DNA of 64,000 nt from Neptuniibacter pectenicola (GCF_001597735.1 NZ_LUTS01000009.1:102470-166469); one strand, 5' to 3'. Shown: positions 1 to 13,452, counted from the stretch's first letter. The notes: a model not told the origin generated them from the sequence alone. Program-made: numbers and translations.

Positions 1-3000
1 AAGCCTATCTGTGGGGCAGATCTCTGGGTTGAAAATACGGATGAACCCGGTGGTGAACCTTATCGATTGACGTTTCTGGTTAGAAATTCAGAAGGCTACC
101 TCAATCTTATGGAATTGATCTCCCAAGCCTATGCGGAAGGTCAAAATATTATCCATGATATGGCGCTGGTTAAAAAAGAGTGGATTGTTGAAAAATCAGC
201 AGGGTTAATCGTGCTCTCGGGGGCTAAGCGGGGGGAGATTGGGCGCTCAATCCTTTCTGAAAATGGCCAAGCGGGAGAGATTCTGCAGTATTGGATGGGT
301 GTTTTTCCCGACGAGTTTTACTTAGAAGTGCAGCGCACGGGGCGTAGTGGCGATGAGCAGGTTGTACATGGCTCTGTTGCACTGGCTAAGCAGTATAACT
401 GCCCCATTGTAGCGACCAATGAGGTTATGTTTATTCGGCCTGAAGATTTTGAGGCCCATGAAGTGCGCGTTTGTATTAATCAGGGGCGTGCGTTCGAAGA
501 TCCGACCCGACCTAAAGATTACAGCGAGGAGCAGTATTTTCGTTCACAGGAGGAGATGGTTGAGCTGTTTAGCGATATCCCCTCGGCAGTGAGCAATACG
601 GTTGCGATCGCGAAGCGCTGTAATATTGAAATAGAGATGGGGACTTACTACCTGCCGAAATATCCCATCCCTGAAGGGATGTTGATGGATGATTATTTTC
701 GTAAGGTCTCCTATGACGGTTTAGAGGAGCGTTTAGCCATTCTTCTTGATCGTGATGATCCTGAGTACGACGCTAAACGCCAGTTATATGTTGATCGGCT
801 TGAGTTTGAGCTTGAGATCATCATTCAGATGGGTTTCCCCGGTTACTTCCTCATCGTAATGGACTTTATTAAATGGGGTAAGGAAAACGGTGTGCCTGTA
901 GGGCCGGGTCGTGGTTCAGGTGCGGGTTCGTTGGTTGCTTATGTGCAAAAAATAACCGACTTGGATCCGCTTGAATATGATCTTCTGTTTGAGCGATTCT
1001 TGAACCCCGAACGTGTCTCGATGCCGGATTTCGATATCGACTTCTGTATGGATAATCGCGACCGAGTGATTGACTACGTGGCACGCACTTATGGCCGTGA
1101 TGCTGTATCTCAAATCGTGACATTCGGAACAATGGCCGCAAAAGCGGTTGTTCGCGATGTGGCGCGTGTTCAAGGTAAGCCTTTCGGTTTGGCGGATCGT
1201 TTATCTAAGCTTATCCCGTTTGAGGTTGGGATAACGCTGAAGAAAGCGATGGAACAAGAGCCAATGTTAAGTGACTTTGTGAACTCGAGTGCAGAAGCGC
1301 AAGAGATCATGGAGATGGCTTATAAGCTGGAAGGGATTACCCGTAACGTAGGTAAGCATGCGGGGGGGGTTGTTATCGCCCCAACCAAATTAACCGACTT
1401 TGCCGCCACTTATTGTGATGAAGAGGGTAAAGGGCTTGTTACTCAGTTTGATAAGGGTGACGTTGAAGAAGCGGGTTTGGTTAAGTTTGACTTTTTGGGG
1501 TTACGAACCCTGACGATTATCGATTGGGCGTTGCAAACGATTAATCGTATTCGTGAAAAAGAGAATGAAGAGCCGCTCGATATCGCGTTGATTGATTTAG
1601 AGGACCGGAAAACATTCGATCTGCTTCAGTCTGCCGAAACAACCGCCGTATTCCAGCTAGAATCAAGTGGTATGAAGGACCTTGTACGCCGCTTGTTGCC
1701 CTCTCGTTTTGAAGATATTGTCGCACTTGTTGCGCTCTTTCGTCCGGGGCCTTTGCAGTCAGGCATGGTTGATGACTTTATTAACCGTAAGCATGGTCGG
1801 GCAGAGATGGCATGGCCGCACCCTGATTATCAGTTAGATAGTTTACAGCCGGTCTTAGAGCCAACCTACGGCATAATTCTGTATCAAGAACAGGTTATGC
1901 AGATTGCTCAGGTGATGGCCGGTTATACCCTTGGTGGGGCGGATATGCTCCGTCGAGCCATGGGTAAGAAAAAACCAGAAGAGATGGCCAAGCAGCGGGC
2001 GTCGTTTTTGGAGGGCTCGGCTCAGAATGGTATAGATAAAGATCTGGCGGGTAATATATTCGATCTGGTTGAGAAATTTGCCGGTTACGGTTTTAACAAA
2101 TCACACTCCGCGGCTTATGCGTTAGTCTCGTATCAAACCGCGTGGCTTAAAACCCACTACCCCGCTCCCTTTATGGCGGCAGTACTCTCCTCTGATATGC
2201 AGAACACCGATAAAGTGGTGATCTTCGTTGAAGAGTGTCGTCAGATGAAGATCCCACCGACCTTACCGGATGTTAATAGTGGGGACTATATGTTCACTGT
2301 TAACGATGAGGGTGAAATAGTCTATGGCTTAGGTGCGATTAAAGGGGTGGGTGAGGGGCCTATTGAAGCCATTGTTGAAGCGCGATCGTCAGGCGAAGCG
2401 TTTAAGGACCTGTTTGATTTCTGCCAGCGAGTTGGGGCGAAGAAGCTGAACAAACGTGTACTTGAAGCCTTAGTTAAATCGGGTGCATTGGATAAATTAG
2501 GTGCCGAACGTGCGGTGTTGTGGAAGGCGATTCCCGATGCGCTACAGGCGGCCGACCAGACAGCTAAAAACCAAGATGCAGGGATGTTTGACCTGTTCGG
2601 TGAGGCGGAAGCGGAGTCGGATCGTGATCCTTATGAGGATTATAAAGGGGTTAGGCCTTGGACCGATAAAGAGCGGTTAACGGGCGAGAAAGATACGTTA
2701 GGCCTTTATCTGACTGGTCATCCCATTGATGAATATGCGGCTGAGCTGAAACATTTTGTCAGTAAGCGCATTGTTGAACTTCAGCCCGCGCGTGGGCAAA
2801 CACAGAAAATTGCCGGTTTAGTGGTAGAAGTTAGACTGAAAAAGACCAAAAAGGGCGATAATCTCTGCTTTGTAACGTTGGATGACCGCAGTGCCCGTAT
2901 TGATGTAACCCTTTTTGGGGATACATACGATGAAGTAAGAGATGCGGTGCAAAAAGATGTTGTGTTGATTGTCGAGGGGGAGGTTGCGGAAGACCACTTC

Positions 3001-3306
3001 TCGGGTGGTCTGAAGGTGCGAGTCAATAAAGTCATGACCATTCCACAGGCGCGTTCGCTATATGCATCGGGCGTACAGGTAGTTGCAACGGCTAGTCATT
3101 TCTCGGGTCGGAAGCTAAAAGAGTTCGAAACCTTATTGAATGGGTACAAAATTGGCGGCCAACTGCCGGTTAAAGTGCTGTATAAAAGAGAAGACGCTGA
3201 AGCTGTGCTTACGCTAGGGGATAGTTGGCGAGTACAGGCGAGTGATGAGCTACTTATCGCGTTAATGGAGCGTTTTGGTCACGAATCAGTCTCTTTGAGC
3301 TACTAG
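1..3306 (+). CDS. dnaE: DNA polymerase III alpha subunit (5' truncated by window edge)
   Basis: Catalytic subunit of the replicative DNA polymerase III holoenzyme. The reading frame is open to base 1, so only the first ~60 residues are missing; 1101 residues are visible. The remainder of the N-terminal PHP domain is followed by the polymerase palm, with GPGRGSGAGSLVAY and PDFDIDF, the latter carrying two catalytic aspartates. The FNKSHSAAYALVSYQTAWLK block and a C-terminal OB-fold (IAGLVVEVRLKKTKKGDNL) follow. The first in-frame start-like codon (TTG at 67) lies inside the PHP domain and is not the true start. accA follows 66 bases downstream in the same direction, a common gammaproteobacterial arrangement. 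Confidence 0.97.
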   Translation, partial: KPICGADLWVENTDEPGGEPYRLTFLVRNSEGYLNLMELISQAYAEGQNIIHDMALVKKEWIVEKSAGLIVLSGAKRGEIGRSILSENGQAGEILQYWMGVFPDEFYLEVQRTGRSGDEQVVHGSVALAKQYNCPIVATNEVMFIRPEDFEAHEVRVCINQGRAFEDPTRPKDYSEEQYFRSQEEMVELFSDIPSAVSNTVAIAKRCNIEIEMGTYYLPKYPIPEGMLMDDYFRKVSYDGLEERLAILLDRDDPEYDAKRQLYVDRLEFELEIIIQMGFPGYFLIVMDFIKWGKENGVPVGPGRGSGAGSLVAYVQKITDLDPLEYDLLFERFLNPERVSMPDFDIDFCMDNRDRVIDYVARTYGRDAVSQIVTFGTMAAKAVVRDVARVQGKPFGLADRLSKLIPFEVGITLKKAMEQEPMLSDFVNSSAEAQEIMEMAYKLEGITRNVGKHAGGVVIAPTKLTDFAATYCDEEGKGLVTQFDKGDVEEAGLVKFDFLGLRTLTIIDWALQTINRIREKENEEPLDIALIDLEDRKTFDLLQSAETTAVFQLESSGMKDLVRRLLPSRFEDIVALVALFRPGPLQSGMVDDFINRKHGRAEMAWPHPDYQLDSLQPVLEPTYGIILYQEQVMQIAQVMAGYTLGGADMLRRAMGKKKPEEMAKQRASFLEGSAQNGIDKDLAGNIFDLVEKFAGYGFNKSHSAAYALVSYQTAWLKTHYPAPFMAAVLSSDMQNTDKVVIFVEECRQMKIPPTLPDVNSGDYMFTVNDEGEIVYGLGAIKGVGEGPIEAIVEARSSGEAFKDLFDFCQRVGAKKLNKRVLEALVKSGALDKLGAERAVLWKAIPDALQAADQTAKNQDAGMFDLFGEAEAESDRDPYEDYKGVRPWTDKERLTGEKDTLGLYLTGHPIDEYAAELKHFVSKRIVELQPARGQTQKIAGLVVEVRLKKTKKGDNLCFVTLDDRSARIDVTLFGDTYDEVRDAVQKDVVLIVEGEVAEDHFSGGLKVRVNKVMTIPQARSLYASGVQVVATASHFSGRKLKEFETLLNGYKIGGQLPVKVLYKREDAEAVLTLGDSWRVQASDELLIALMERFGHESVSLSY

Positions 3307-3372
3307 GTCTGGTTCTTAAAGCTGCAAAAAGGTACACTTTGCACAATTTTCACTTAAGCATAGATGAGTCAT

Positions 3373-4335
3373 ATGAATCCTAACTACCTGGATTTTGAGC
3401 AGCCGATTGCGGAGCTGCAGGCAAAAATTGAAGAACTTCGTTTAGTTGGAGATGATACTGCCGAGTTAAACATCTCCGAAGAGATCTCTCGCCTTGAGGG
3501 TAAGAGTCGCGCATTGACGGAATCCATCTTTTCAGACCTTTCCGCATGGCAGGTGTCTCAGCTAGCTCGTCATCCACAGCGCCCGTATACATTGGATTAC
3601 ATTGAATATATTTTCGATGAATTTGATGAGATACATGGCGATCGTCACTTTGCGGATGACCAAGCTATAGTTGGCGGCACTGCGCGCCTTGATGGAAAGC
3701 CCGTCATGGTCATCGGTCACCAAAAAGGGCGTGGCGTTCGTGAACGTCAAAAACGTAACTTTGGTATGCCGCGTCCAGAGGGTTACCGTAAAGCGTTACG
3801 TATGATGGAGATGGCTGAACGTTTTAAGATGCCGATTCTTACATTCATTGATACCCCAGGTGCTTATCCGGGTATTGATGCGGAGGAGCGTGGCCAGTCA
3901 GAAGCGATCGCCTTTAACTTGGCAAAAATGTCCCAGTTTAAAACGCCAATTATCTCTACCGTTATCGGTGAAGGTGGATCAGGCGGTGCTTTAGCGATCG
4001 GTGTATGTGATGAGCTTATGATGATGAGCTATTCTACGTACTCTGTTATTTCGCCTGAAGGTTGTGCGTCTATTCTTTGGAAGAGCGCTGACCGTGCGGC
4101 GGATGCGGCCAAAGCGATGGGTATCACGTCTGAGCGTTTGCATGAGCTAGGTTTGGTCGATCAGGTTATCAATGAGCCTCTTGGCGGTGCGCATCGTGAC
4201 CCCGCGTTGACGGCGGCTAATTTAAAACGTCACCTATTGGGTGTTTTAGATAACTTAAATGAGCTATCCACTGAAGACTTGCTTGAGCGACGTTATAAGC
4301 GTCTGATGGCTTATGGTTTTGGTGGTGAAGAGTAA
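3373..4335 (+). CDS. accA: acetyl-CoA carboxylase carboxyltransferase alpha subunit
   Basis: With AccD it forms the carboxyltransferase that moves the carboxyl group from biotinylated AccB to acetyl-CoA, the first step of fatty acid synthesis. The 320-residue protein matches the family length (~319). It has the N-terminal [16 protein letters not shown] block, [12 protein letters not shown], and the crotonase-fold oxyanion motifs [13 protein letters not shown] and [12 protein letters not shown] chose ATG 3373 because family members begin M-N-P-N-(Y/F)-LDFEQP; an ATG at 3364 in the same frame would add three residues. Neither start has a strong ribosome binding site. The 3' end overlaps the possible tilS start by about 20 bases, which suggests cotranscription. 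Confidence 0.97.
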   Translation: MNPNYLDFEQPIAELQAKIEELRLVGDDTAELNISEEISRLEGKSRALTESIFSDLSAWQVSQLARHPQRPYTLDYIEYIFDEFDEIHGDRHFADDQAIVGGTARLDGKPVMVIGHQKGRGVRERQKRNFGMPRPEGYRKALRMMEMAERFKMPILTFIDTPGAYPGIDAEERGQSEAIAFNLAKMSQFKTPIISTVIGEGGSGGALAIGVCDELMMMSYSTYSVISPEGCASILWKSADRAADAAKAMGITSERLHELGLVDQVINEPLGGAHRDPALTAANLKRHLLGVLDNLNELSTEDLLERRYKRLMAYGFGGEE

Positions 4336-5653
4336 CCCTGAAGCGGTTGCTGTCCTCAAAAAATGTGAGCGCTATTTTTTACAGGCGCTCACATCTATTT
4401 CACCTCCCCACGTTGATGTTAAACGTTTTCTTATCGCACATAGCGGCGGCTTAGATTCACAAGTCTTATTAGCGCTCGCGTCTCAGTTACTACCGGCCTC
4501 TAAATTATACGTTGTGCATATTAATCACCATTTACAGGGTGAGGCGAGTCAGTGGGCTGAATTTTCTTATCGACAAGCGGCGTCGCGCTCTATTCGTCAC
4601 ACAGTGATGGATGTTTTTCCTGATGATGGGTCTGAAAATGCAGCGCGAGATGCGCGATACAGTGCCTTTGAGCAGATAATACAGCCAGGAGATTGGTTGT
4701 TGATGGGGCATCATGCGGACGATCAGGCTGAGACGATCTTATTTAGGATGTTGCGTGGAGCCGGCTTGTTAGGTTTATCCGGTATGGCGGTAACACGGCC
4801 TTTGGGTATCGGTCGTTTAGTGCGTCCCCTGTTGATGTTGAGTCGAGCGGAGCTTGAGCAGGCCGCCGATTTTTTGGAACTGGATTATATAAATGACCCG
4901 AGTAATCAGGATATCGTCTATGATCGTAACTTTTTGCGCCATAAGGTATTACCGTCGTTAAAACAGCGCTGGCCGCAGGTTTTAGAACGGTGGCAGAAAA
5001 ATGCTGAACTCATGGCGGAGTCCCACGATCTGCTTGAAACCTATTTAGATACCGACCTTATGCTCTGTGTCGACTCACTTGGTTGTTTTAACTTGCAAGC
5101 ATGGGAAGGTTTTGAGCCGCCAAAGCGTCGCGCCCTGCTACGTCATTGGATCTACCGCCGAACGGGTCACCGCATTAATCAGAATCAGTTACAGGTGATT
5201 ACAGTAGATGTGCTACAGGCGAAAGCGGATGCCAATCCTGTTTATCAGCTGGGCGAGTATGCGTTACGACGATTTTCCGGACGTCTCTACCTGGACCTTG
5301 ATGGTTTAGCGCCTCTTGGGGGGTTACGTGATGAGGTGCCTGCTGGCAGTGAAGGGGTCTATGACTTGGGCGATGCAACGGTACATATCTCCGCGGCCAG
5401 TGTAGGGCTTAAAACCTTATCGGGTGTTGTGATAAAACGCCGAAAAGGGGGGGAACGCTGCCGTCCTCAAGGGAAAAAACACAGTGTATCGGTTAAAAAA
5501 TTGTTGCAAGAAGCCGCTATCCCGCCTTGGTATAGAGCCAATTGGCCACTCCTTTATGTGGGTGATGAACTGGTTGCAGTACCGAGTATCTGCATTTGTG
5601 AGGGCTGGTACTCAGAAAAGTCCGGCTTTTCTGTTTTATGGTGCTCCTTTTGA
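4313..5653 (+). CDS. tilS: tRNA(Ile)-lysidine synthase
   Basis: Converts the wobble cytidine of tRNA-Ile(CAU) to lysidine, so that it reads AUA and is charged with isoleucine. The N-type ATP pyrophosphatase P-loop is visible as [16 protein letters not shown] near residues 43-58, then the HHADDQAET block and the [14 protein letters not shown] region. A TilS-type C-terminal substrate-binding domain ends the protein. It is 446 residues, close to E. coli TilS (432). ATG 4313 lies inside accA; GTG codons at 4322 or 4325 are alternative starts that reduce the overlap. The accA-tilS-pyrG order is seen in other gammaproteobacteria. Confidence 0.93.
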   Translation: MVLVVKSNPEAVAVLKKCERYFLQALTSISPPHVDVKRFLIAHSGGLDSQVLLALASQLLPASKLYVVHINHHLQGEASQWAEFSYRQAASRSIRHTVMDVFPDDGSENAARDARYSAFEQIIQPGDWLLMGHHADDQAETILFRMLRGAGLLGLSGMAVTRPLGIGRLVRPLLMLSRAELEQAADFLELDYINDPSNQDIVYDRNFLRHKVLPSLKQRWPQVLERWQKNAELMAESHDLLETYLDTDLMLCVDSLGCFNLQAWEGFEPPKRRALLRHWIYRRTGHRINQNQLQVITVDVLQAKADANPVYQLGEYALRRFSGRLYLDLDGLAPLGGLRDEVPAGSEGVYDLGDATVHISAASVGLKTLSGVVIKRRKGGERCRPQGKKHSVSVKKLLQEAAIPPWYRANWPLLYVGDELVAVPSICICEGWYSEKSGFSVLWCSF

Positions 5654-5686
5654 TTGTCGGATCGCTGCTAATTTGCTATCTTATAG

Positions 5687-7366
<1,680 letters not shown>

Positions 7367-7402
7367 AAAAATTTATGGAATGGGGGCGTAAGCGTCCCCT
7401 GA

Positions 7403-8725
<1,323 letters not shown>

Positions 8726-8753
8726 CATAGTTGTTTGCTTAATAGTCTGATAT

Positions 8754-8782
8754 AAAAAGGGGGCTCTTCGCCCTCTTTTTTT
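8754..8782 (+). terminator. intrinsic terminator after eno
   Basis: A-tract, then GGGGGC / TCTTC loop / GCCCTC, then seven T (8776-8782). The stem extends into A:T pairs and has one G:T wobble. It separates eno from ftsB. Confidence 0.9.
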
Positions 8783-8791
8783 GCTTAAAGA

Positions 8792-9088
8792 ATGTCTATG
8801 TATCGTTGGTTTATAGCTTTACTTATTTTCCTCTTATTAGGGCTGCAATACCGATTGTGGTTCGGAGAGGTCAACGTGCGTGATATTTGGGATTTGAATG
8901 CAAAAATCGAGTTACAAAAGAGCATTAATCAAGAATTGAGTCAGAGAAACAGTGAGCTAGAAGCCGAAGTTGTTGATCTGAAAAAAGGGCAAGCCGCTTT
9001 GGAAGAACGTGCTCGCAGTGAGCTGGGCATGGTGCGCGATGGTGAAACATTTTTTCAGTTAGTCGAGCCTGCAGACGAGAATAGATAA
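8792..9088 (+). CDS. ftsB: cell division protein FtsB
   Basis: Bitopic septal protein that forms the FtsQ-FtsL-FtsB complex regulating septal peptidoglycan synthesis. The 98 residues show one N-terminal membrane helix (about residues 5-22), then a coiled coil (about 30-70, rich in leucine and charged residues). The conserved ERARSELGMVRDGETFFQL segment binds FtsQ. An in-frame ATG at 8798 would give the more usual M-Y-R-W start. In most relatives ispD and ispF follow, but here truD starts 3 bases after the stop. Confidence 0.95.
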   Translation: MSMYRWFIALLIFLLLGLQYRLWFGEVNVRDIWDLNAKIELQKSINQELSQRNSELEAEVVDLKKGQAALEERARSELGMVRDGETFFQLVEPADENR

Positions 9089-9091
9089 CAC

Positions 9092-10126
9092 GTGATAAGC
9101 CTACCTACAGATTTTAAATATATATACGGTATTCCTGAGAGCGAAGCGCTGATTCGCTCAACCCCTGAAGACTTTCAAGTGATAGAGCAGCTAGGCTTTG
9201 AACCTGAAGGTCAGGGTGAGCATGTTTTTTTGTATATTCGTAAGCGTGGTGAAAATACTGATTGGGTTGCGCGTCAGTTGGCCAACTTTGCTCAAGTTAG
9301 CCCACGTGATGTGAGTTATGCCGGTAAAAAAGATAGGCATGCGGTTACTGAACAATGGTTCTGTATTAAGTTTCCGATTAAACGAAACCTAAACTGGAAA
9401 CTGTTTGGCGGTGATAGTATCGAGGTACTGGACGCTATACGTCATCCACGTAAACTTCGTTTAGGTACACTTAAAGGGAATCGTTTTAAACTCTGTTTGC
9501 GCCAAGTGACTGATATGGGTGCGTTAAAACGTCGCGTAGCCTTGGTAGAGCAAGGGGGGGTACCTAATTACTTTGGTGAACAGCGCTTTGGTTTTGATTT
9601 TGGTAATTTGTATAAAGGGATTGCCCTGCTAAAAGGGGTGATTCAGGAACGACAGCGCAATAAAAAAGGTATCTATATTTCGGCGGTGCGCTCATGGTTG
9701 TTTAACCAGCTTTTATCTCTGCGTATAGAGAATGGATTGTGGAATGAGGTGCTGGATGGTGATGCTTTGATGATCTCCGGTAGCCAGAGTTGCTTTGTTG
9801 AAGAAAAATCGAACGATGAGCTGCAAGAGCGCCTTAATCATGGTGCCATTACGCTGACAGGGCCTTTGTGGGGGCGTGGTGAGATGTTGCCTCAAGGTGA
9901 GGCAGAAGCGTGGGAGCGCTCTAATCTGTTGCCGTGGAAAGAGGTTTCTGATCTTTTAGAGACCTTAAGCTTAAATCAGGAGCGAAGAGCTTTGAAGCTG
10001 CAGCCTGAAAGCCTTAAGCTAGAGCAAGTGAGCGAGACTGAGTGTTGGATTGAATTTGGTTTAACATCCGGCGCGTTTGCAACAAGTGTACTAAGAGAGT
10101 TGTGTTTAACATCTGTGTCAGAGTAA
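9092..10126 (+). CDS. truD: tRNA pseudouridine(13) synthase
   Basis: Makes pseudouridine 13 in tRNA-Glu. The catalytic aspartate lies in the family signature SYAGKKDRHAVTEQWF (about residues 75-90), and the second signature VPNYFGEQRFG is near residue 155. The 344 residues match the TruD length (~349). The start is GTG at 9092, three bases after ftsB, so the two are probably translated from one message. The surE start lies 10 bases downstream. Confidence 0.96.
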   Translation: MISLPTDFKYIYGIPESEALIRSTPEDFQVIEQLGFEPEGQGEHVFLYIRKRGENTDWVARQLANFAQVSPRDVSYAGKKDRHAVTEQWFCIKFPIKRNLNWKLFGGDSIEVLDAIRHPRKLRLGTLKGNRFKLCLRQVTDMGALKRRVALVEQGGVPNYFGEQRFGFDFGNLYKGIALLKGVIQERQRNKKGIYISAVRSWLFNQLLSLRIENGLWNEVLDGDALMISGSQSCFVEEKSNDELQERLNHGAITLTGPLWGRGEMLPQGEAEAWERSNLLPWKEVSDLLETLSLNQERRALKLQPESLKLEQVSETECWIEFGLTSGAFATSVLRELCLTSVSE

Positions 10127-10136
10127 CGACAGATAT

Positions 10137-10886
10137 ATGAAAATCTTAATTACAAATGATGATGGTGTCTATGCACCAGGGTTATCCGCTTTAGTTCGTG
10201 CGTTATCTGAGCTGGGCGATGTGCTTGTGGTGGCACCGGATAGAAACCGTAGTGCTGCAAGTAACTCCTTAACTTTGGATAGGCCATTAGAAATTTTCCA
10301 ACATGAAAATGGCTTTTATAGCATTAATGGCACGCCTACGGACTGTGTACATATTGGTGGTTCTGGTGTGTTAGGTATGGAGCCCGATATTGTTGTATCC
10401 GGTATCAATGCGGGTCCTAACTTGGGTGATGATGTTATTTACTCAGGCACCGTTGCTGCGGCGATGGAGGGGCGGCACTTTCGCTATCCAGCCATAGCCA
10501 TCTCTTCAGGTAGCTTTCATCCAAACTCCTATGAAGGGGCTGCTCAGGTGGCGCGGGATATTGTTGCTAATATTCAGCAGCTTAATGTGGCGCCTCGTAC
10601 GATTTTGAATGTGAATGTACCCGATTGTTTAGTTGAAGAGTTTAGCGGTATTCATGTGACGCGTTTAGGTCATCGTTTATGCGCAGATAAGCCTATAGCG
10701 ACCCATGACCCTCGCGGCAAAGTGCGTTATTGGGTTGCCGGTGCTGGCCTTGCTGCGGATAGGGAGCCCGGAACAGACTTTTATGCATTAGATGAGCGCT
10801 GTGTATCTATTACACCGTTACATGTGGATATGACGGAATACGCAGGTATGGATAATGTAGGTGATTGGTTGGAGCGTAGTTTTTGA
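10137..10886 (+). CDS. surE: 5'/3'-nucleotidase SurE
   Basis: Metal-dependent nucleoside monophosphate phosphatase and exopolyphosphatase, a stationary-phase survival protein. The N terminus [16 protein letters not shown] holds the metal-binding Asp-Asp pair. It is followed by [17 protein letters not shown], the NGTPTDCVH loop and [27 protein letters not shown]. The 249 residues are full length. The stop codon overlaps the TTG that may start pcm, typical of the surE-pcm-nlpD-rpoS operon. Confidence 0.97.
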   Translation: MKILITNDDGVYAPGLSALVRALSELGDVLVVAPDRNRSAASNSLTLDRPLEIFQHENGFYSINGTPTDCVHIGGSGVLGMEPDIVVSGINAGPNLGDDVIYSGTVAAAMEGRHFRYPAIAISSGSFHPNSYEGAAQVARDIVANIQQLNVAPRTILNVNVPDCLVEEFSGIHVTRLGHRLCADKPIATHDPRGKVRYWVAGAGLAADREPGTDFYALDERCVSITPLHVDMTEYAGMDNVGDWLERSF

Positions 10887-11551
10887 ACGATCAGCAGTTA
10901 CGTGGCATAGGTATGACGTCACAAAGAACCCGTGATCGTTTGATTAACCGGTTGCGGGAGCAGGGTATTGCTAACGAGCGCGTGCTCGAAGTGATGCGCC
11001 AGACGCCTAGACATATTTTTATTGATGAGGCTTTATCTCATCGGGCTTATGAAGATACTGCGTTGCCTATTGGTTTTAATCAAACCATATCGCAACCGTT
11101 TATCGTTGCTCGTATGACGGAAACCCTTTTGGCGGATGGTCCTTTAGGTAAAGTGCTTGAAGTGGGTACAGGGTCGGGTTATCAAACCTCAATTTTGGCG
11201 CCGCTGGTGTCGGAGCTGTTTAGTGTTGAACGTATTCGCCCGTTGCAGGAAAAAGCACGGGAGCGACTAAAGCTGTTAGGGCTTAAAAATGTTCACCTAA
11301 AACATACGGATGGTGGTATGGGTTGGGCCGTTAAAGCGCCTTTTGATGGCATATTGGCCGCCTGTGCGCCGGAAGAGGTTCCAGAAGAGTTGAAACAGCA
11401 GTTGGCAATTGGCGGGAGGCTAATCATACCTGTCGGTGGGAGCGATAATCAGGAACTGAACCTTGTTATTCGGCTGTCGGAGGATGAATTCTCAACTGAA
11501 GTGCTTGAGTGTGTAAAGTTTGTTCCATTATTAAGCGGTACGGTACGTTAG
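10883..11551 (+). CDS. pcm: protein-L-isoaspartate O-methyltransferase
   Basis: Repairs isoaspartyl residues in damaged proteins using S-adenosylmethionine. The SAM-binding motif [18 protein letters not shown] (near residues 93-110) and the PCMT signature [21 protein letters not shown] are intact. Two starts are possible. TTG 10883 overlaps the surE stop and has GGAG about 9 bases upstream. ATG 10913 matches the E. coli Pcm N terminus better but has no clear Shine-Dalgarno. Size is 222 or 212 residues; E. coli Pcm has 208. Confidence 0.96.
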   Translation: MNDQQLRGIGMTSQRTRDRLINRLREQGIANERVLEVMRQTPRHIFIDEALSHRAYEDTALPIGFNQTISQPFIVARMTETLLADGPLGKVLEVGTGSGYQTSILAPLVSELFSVERIRPLQEKARERLKLLGLKNVHLKHTDGGMGWAVKAPFDGILAACAPEEVPEELKQQLAIGGRLIIPVGGSDNQELNLVIRLSEDEFSTEVLECVKFVPLLSGTVR

Positions 11552-11560
11552 GGAGTTTAA

Positions 11561-12502
11561 ATGCAAGAGGGGCGTTCACTGCGTGATTATATTGCGCTGT
11601 CGGGTAAAGGTATGATGATGGGCGCAGCGGATGCTGTTCCTGGGGTGTCGGGCGGCACGATTGCTTTTATGACGGGTATTTATGAAGAGCTGATCTATTC
11701 GTTAAAACAGTGTGGGCCTTCGGCGCTGATCATGTTGTTTAAAGAGGGGCCTGTTGCTGCGTGGAAACATGTAAATGGCACGTTTCTCTTAACATTGATT
11801 TCGGGCATATTGTTCAGCCTGTTAACGATTTCCCATGTGGTGCTGTACTGGTTAGCAGAATACCCTGAACTGCTATGGTCCTTTTTCTTTGGGCTTATTT
11901 TGGCGTCGGTGTGGTCGGTTTGTCGGCACGTAGAACATTGGGATCGTAATACCTACACCTCTTTTATTATTGGTGTGATTACGGCCTACTTTATTACATC
12001 AATGTCGCCTACCAGTGTAGAGGCGACGCCTCTCTTTATCTTTTTGTCAGGTATGGTCGCGATCTGTGCCATGATTCTTCCAGGCATATCGGGAAGTTTT
12101 ATTTTGCTGTTATTGGGGATGTATACCCCCATTTTAATGGCGATTAAGAATATCGAACTATTTACTTTAGGCTTGTTTGCTACCGGCTGTGTGGTTGGCT
12201 TGTTGAGCTTTTCACGTGTGCTTAGTTGGATGTTTAGTTCGTTTAGGACCGCCACATTGGCGTTACTAGGCGGTTTTATGTTGGGCTCACTGAATAAAGT
12301 GTGGCCTTGGAAATATACAACTGCGTATACCATTAATCGGCATGGGCAGGAAGTTCCCTTAGTGCAAGAAAATATATCACCCTTTACATTTGAGTCGTTA
12401 ACCGGTGAGCCTGCTTTGTTGGTTTACGCGTTTGGCTTGATGTTGTTGGGTGCACTAATGGTTGTTGCGATTGAGAAAATGGGGCGGAAATCAGGGGTAT
12501 AG
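11561..12502 (+). CDS. DUF368 family membrane protein (PopT-type polyprenyl-phosphate transporter)
   Basis: Polytopic inner-membrane protein of 313 residues with the DUF368 signature KGMMMGAADAVPGVSGGTIAF at the N terminus. A second repeat-like motif, ICAMILPGISGSFILLLLGMY, lies in the middle, and about eight hydrophobic segments are visible. Members of DUF368 (PopT) have been proposed to return undecaprenyl phosphate across the membrane for envelope synthesis; assigning that role here is inference from family membership. It sits between pcm and nlpD in the rpoS operon, where E. coli has no equivalent gene. Confidence 0.85.
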   Translation: MQEGRSLRDYIALSGKGMMMGAADAVPGVSGGTIAFMTGIYEELIYSLKQCGPSALIMLFKEGPVAAWKHVNGTFLLTLISGILFSLLTISHVVLYWLAEYPELLWSFFFGLILASVWSVCRHVEHWDRNTYTSFIIGVITAYFITSMSPTSVEATPLFIFLSGMVAICAMILPGISGSFILLLLGMYTPILMAIKNIELFTLGLFATGCVVGLLSFSRVLSWMFSSFRTATLALLGGFMLGSLNKVWPWKYTTAYTINRHGQEVPLVQENISPFTFESLTGEPALLVYAFGLMLLGALMVVAIEKMGRKSGV

Positions 12503-12506
12503 AGTT

Positions 12507-13397
12507 GTGCTGCTAAAGTGGTTATTAGCGCTGACTATCGCGGGGATGCTTGTGGCATGTGGTGGACCCACCTATGCCCCCGTGAGTGAACGCACTGTGC
12601 CTGCTGCTAGCCAACATAATCCAGGGCAATATACTGTGCGGAAGGGGGATACGCTTTATTCTATTGCGTTTCGCTACGGCATGGATTATCGACAGCTTGC
12701 GGCGTTAAATGGCGTCGATAGCCGATATAATATTTTTCCGGGTCAGCGCTTAAAATTAAAGTCGACTACGCGCACAACGAGCAATGAATCTATTGTTCGT
12801 GAGTCATCCACCATCGCGCCTAAGCCGATTATTACCTCTACACGTAAAACAGCCTCATCGACACATAAAACAACCCCCTCTAAAAGTACGTCGTCTAAAA
12901 CCTCGACCACAGCTAAGCCTGTGTCTAAACCTAGAACCACCGCTCAAACCGCATCCAAACCTACAGCGGTGACCCCCGCAAAAAACAACAATAAACCCGC
13001 CGTTATTAAAACAAATGCAACAGGTAAGATTTATTGGAAATGGCCTGTAACAGGGAGGATTTTAAGTACCTTTAAAACAAAAGGTGTGGTTAATAAAGGG
13101 GTTGATATTGCCGGTTCTAGAGGCGTTGCGATTAAAGCGGCGGCGTCTGGGAAGGTGGTTTATGCGGGTAATGGCTTATTGGGTTATGGGAATCTGGTAA
13201 TTATTGATCACAATCAGCAATTTTTAAGTGCATATGCACATAATAGTCGTGTTTTAGTAAAAGAAAATGATATGGTTAAAACAGGCGATAAAATTGCTGA
13301 AATGGGTAGCAGTGGCGCGGATAGAGTCATGTTGCATTTTGAAATACGGCGTGATGGAAAGCCTGTAGATCCATTGAGATACCTACCCAAGCGATAG
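12507..13397 (+). CDS. nlpD: lipoprotein NlpD, LysM/degenerate M23 activator of amidases
   Basis: Outer-membrane lipoprotein that in E. coli activates amidase AmiC for daughter-cell separation. I chose GTG 12507: AGGGG lies about 9 bases upstream and the start gives a clean signal peptide with lipobox LVAC. A TTG at 12462 would add 15 residues inside the upstream gene. A LysM domain (YTVRKGDTLYSIAFRYG...FPGQRLKL) is followed by a Ser/Thr/Lys/Pro-rich linker. The C-terminal M23 domain has KGVDIAG where active enzymes have HxGxD, so the zinc site is degenerate as in E. coli NlpD. rpoS lies 55 bases downstream; in E. coli the main rpoS promoter lies within nlpD. Confidence 0.95.
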   Translation: MLLKWLLALTIAGMLVACGGPTYAPVSERTVPAASQHNPGQYTVRKGDTLYSIAFRYGMDYRQLAALNGVDSRYNIFPGQRLKLKSTTRTTSNESIVRESSTIAPKPIITSTRKTASSTHKTTPSKSTSSKTSTTAKPVSKPRTTAQTASKPTAVTPAKNNNKPAVIKTNATGKIYWKWPVTGRILSTFKTKGVVNKGVDIAGSRGVAIKAAASGKVVYAGNGLLGYGNLVIIDHNQQFLSAYAHNSRVLVKENDMVKTGDKIAEMGSSGADRVMLHFEIRRDGKPVDPLRYLPKR

Positions 13398-13452
13398 CTA
13401 ATAATAATAAAAGCAATATTTGTGTTAGAAGACGACGGTTAAGGGACGGGTT

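Noticed and set aside
1..3306. dnaE pseudogene or internal start at TTG 67
   Set aside because: The reading frame continues unbroken to base 1 with recognisable DnaE sequence, so the truncation is due to the window edge.
7383..7400. Terminator between pyrG and eno
   Set aside because: The GGGGGCG/CGTCCCC hairpin has wobble pairs and no T-run; it is at most a leader structure.
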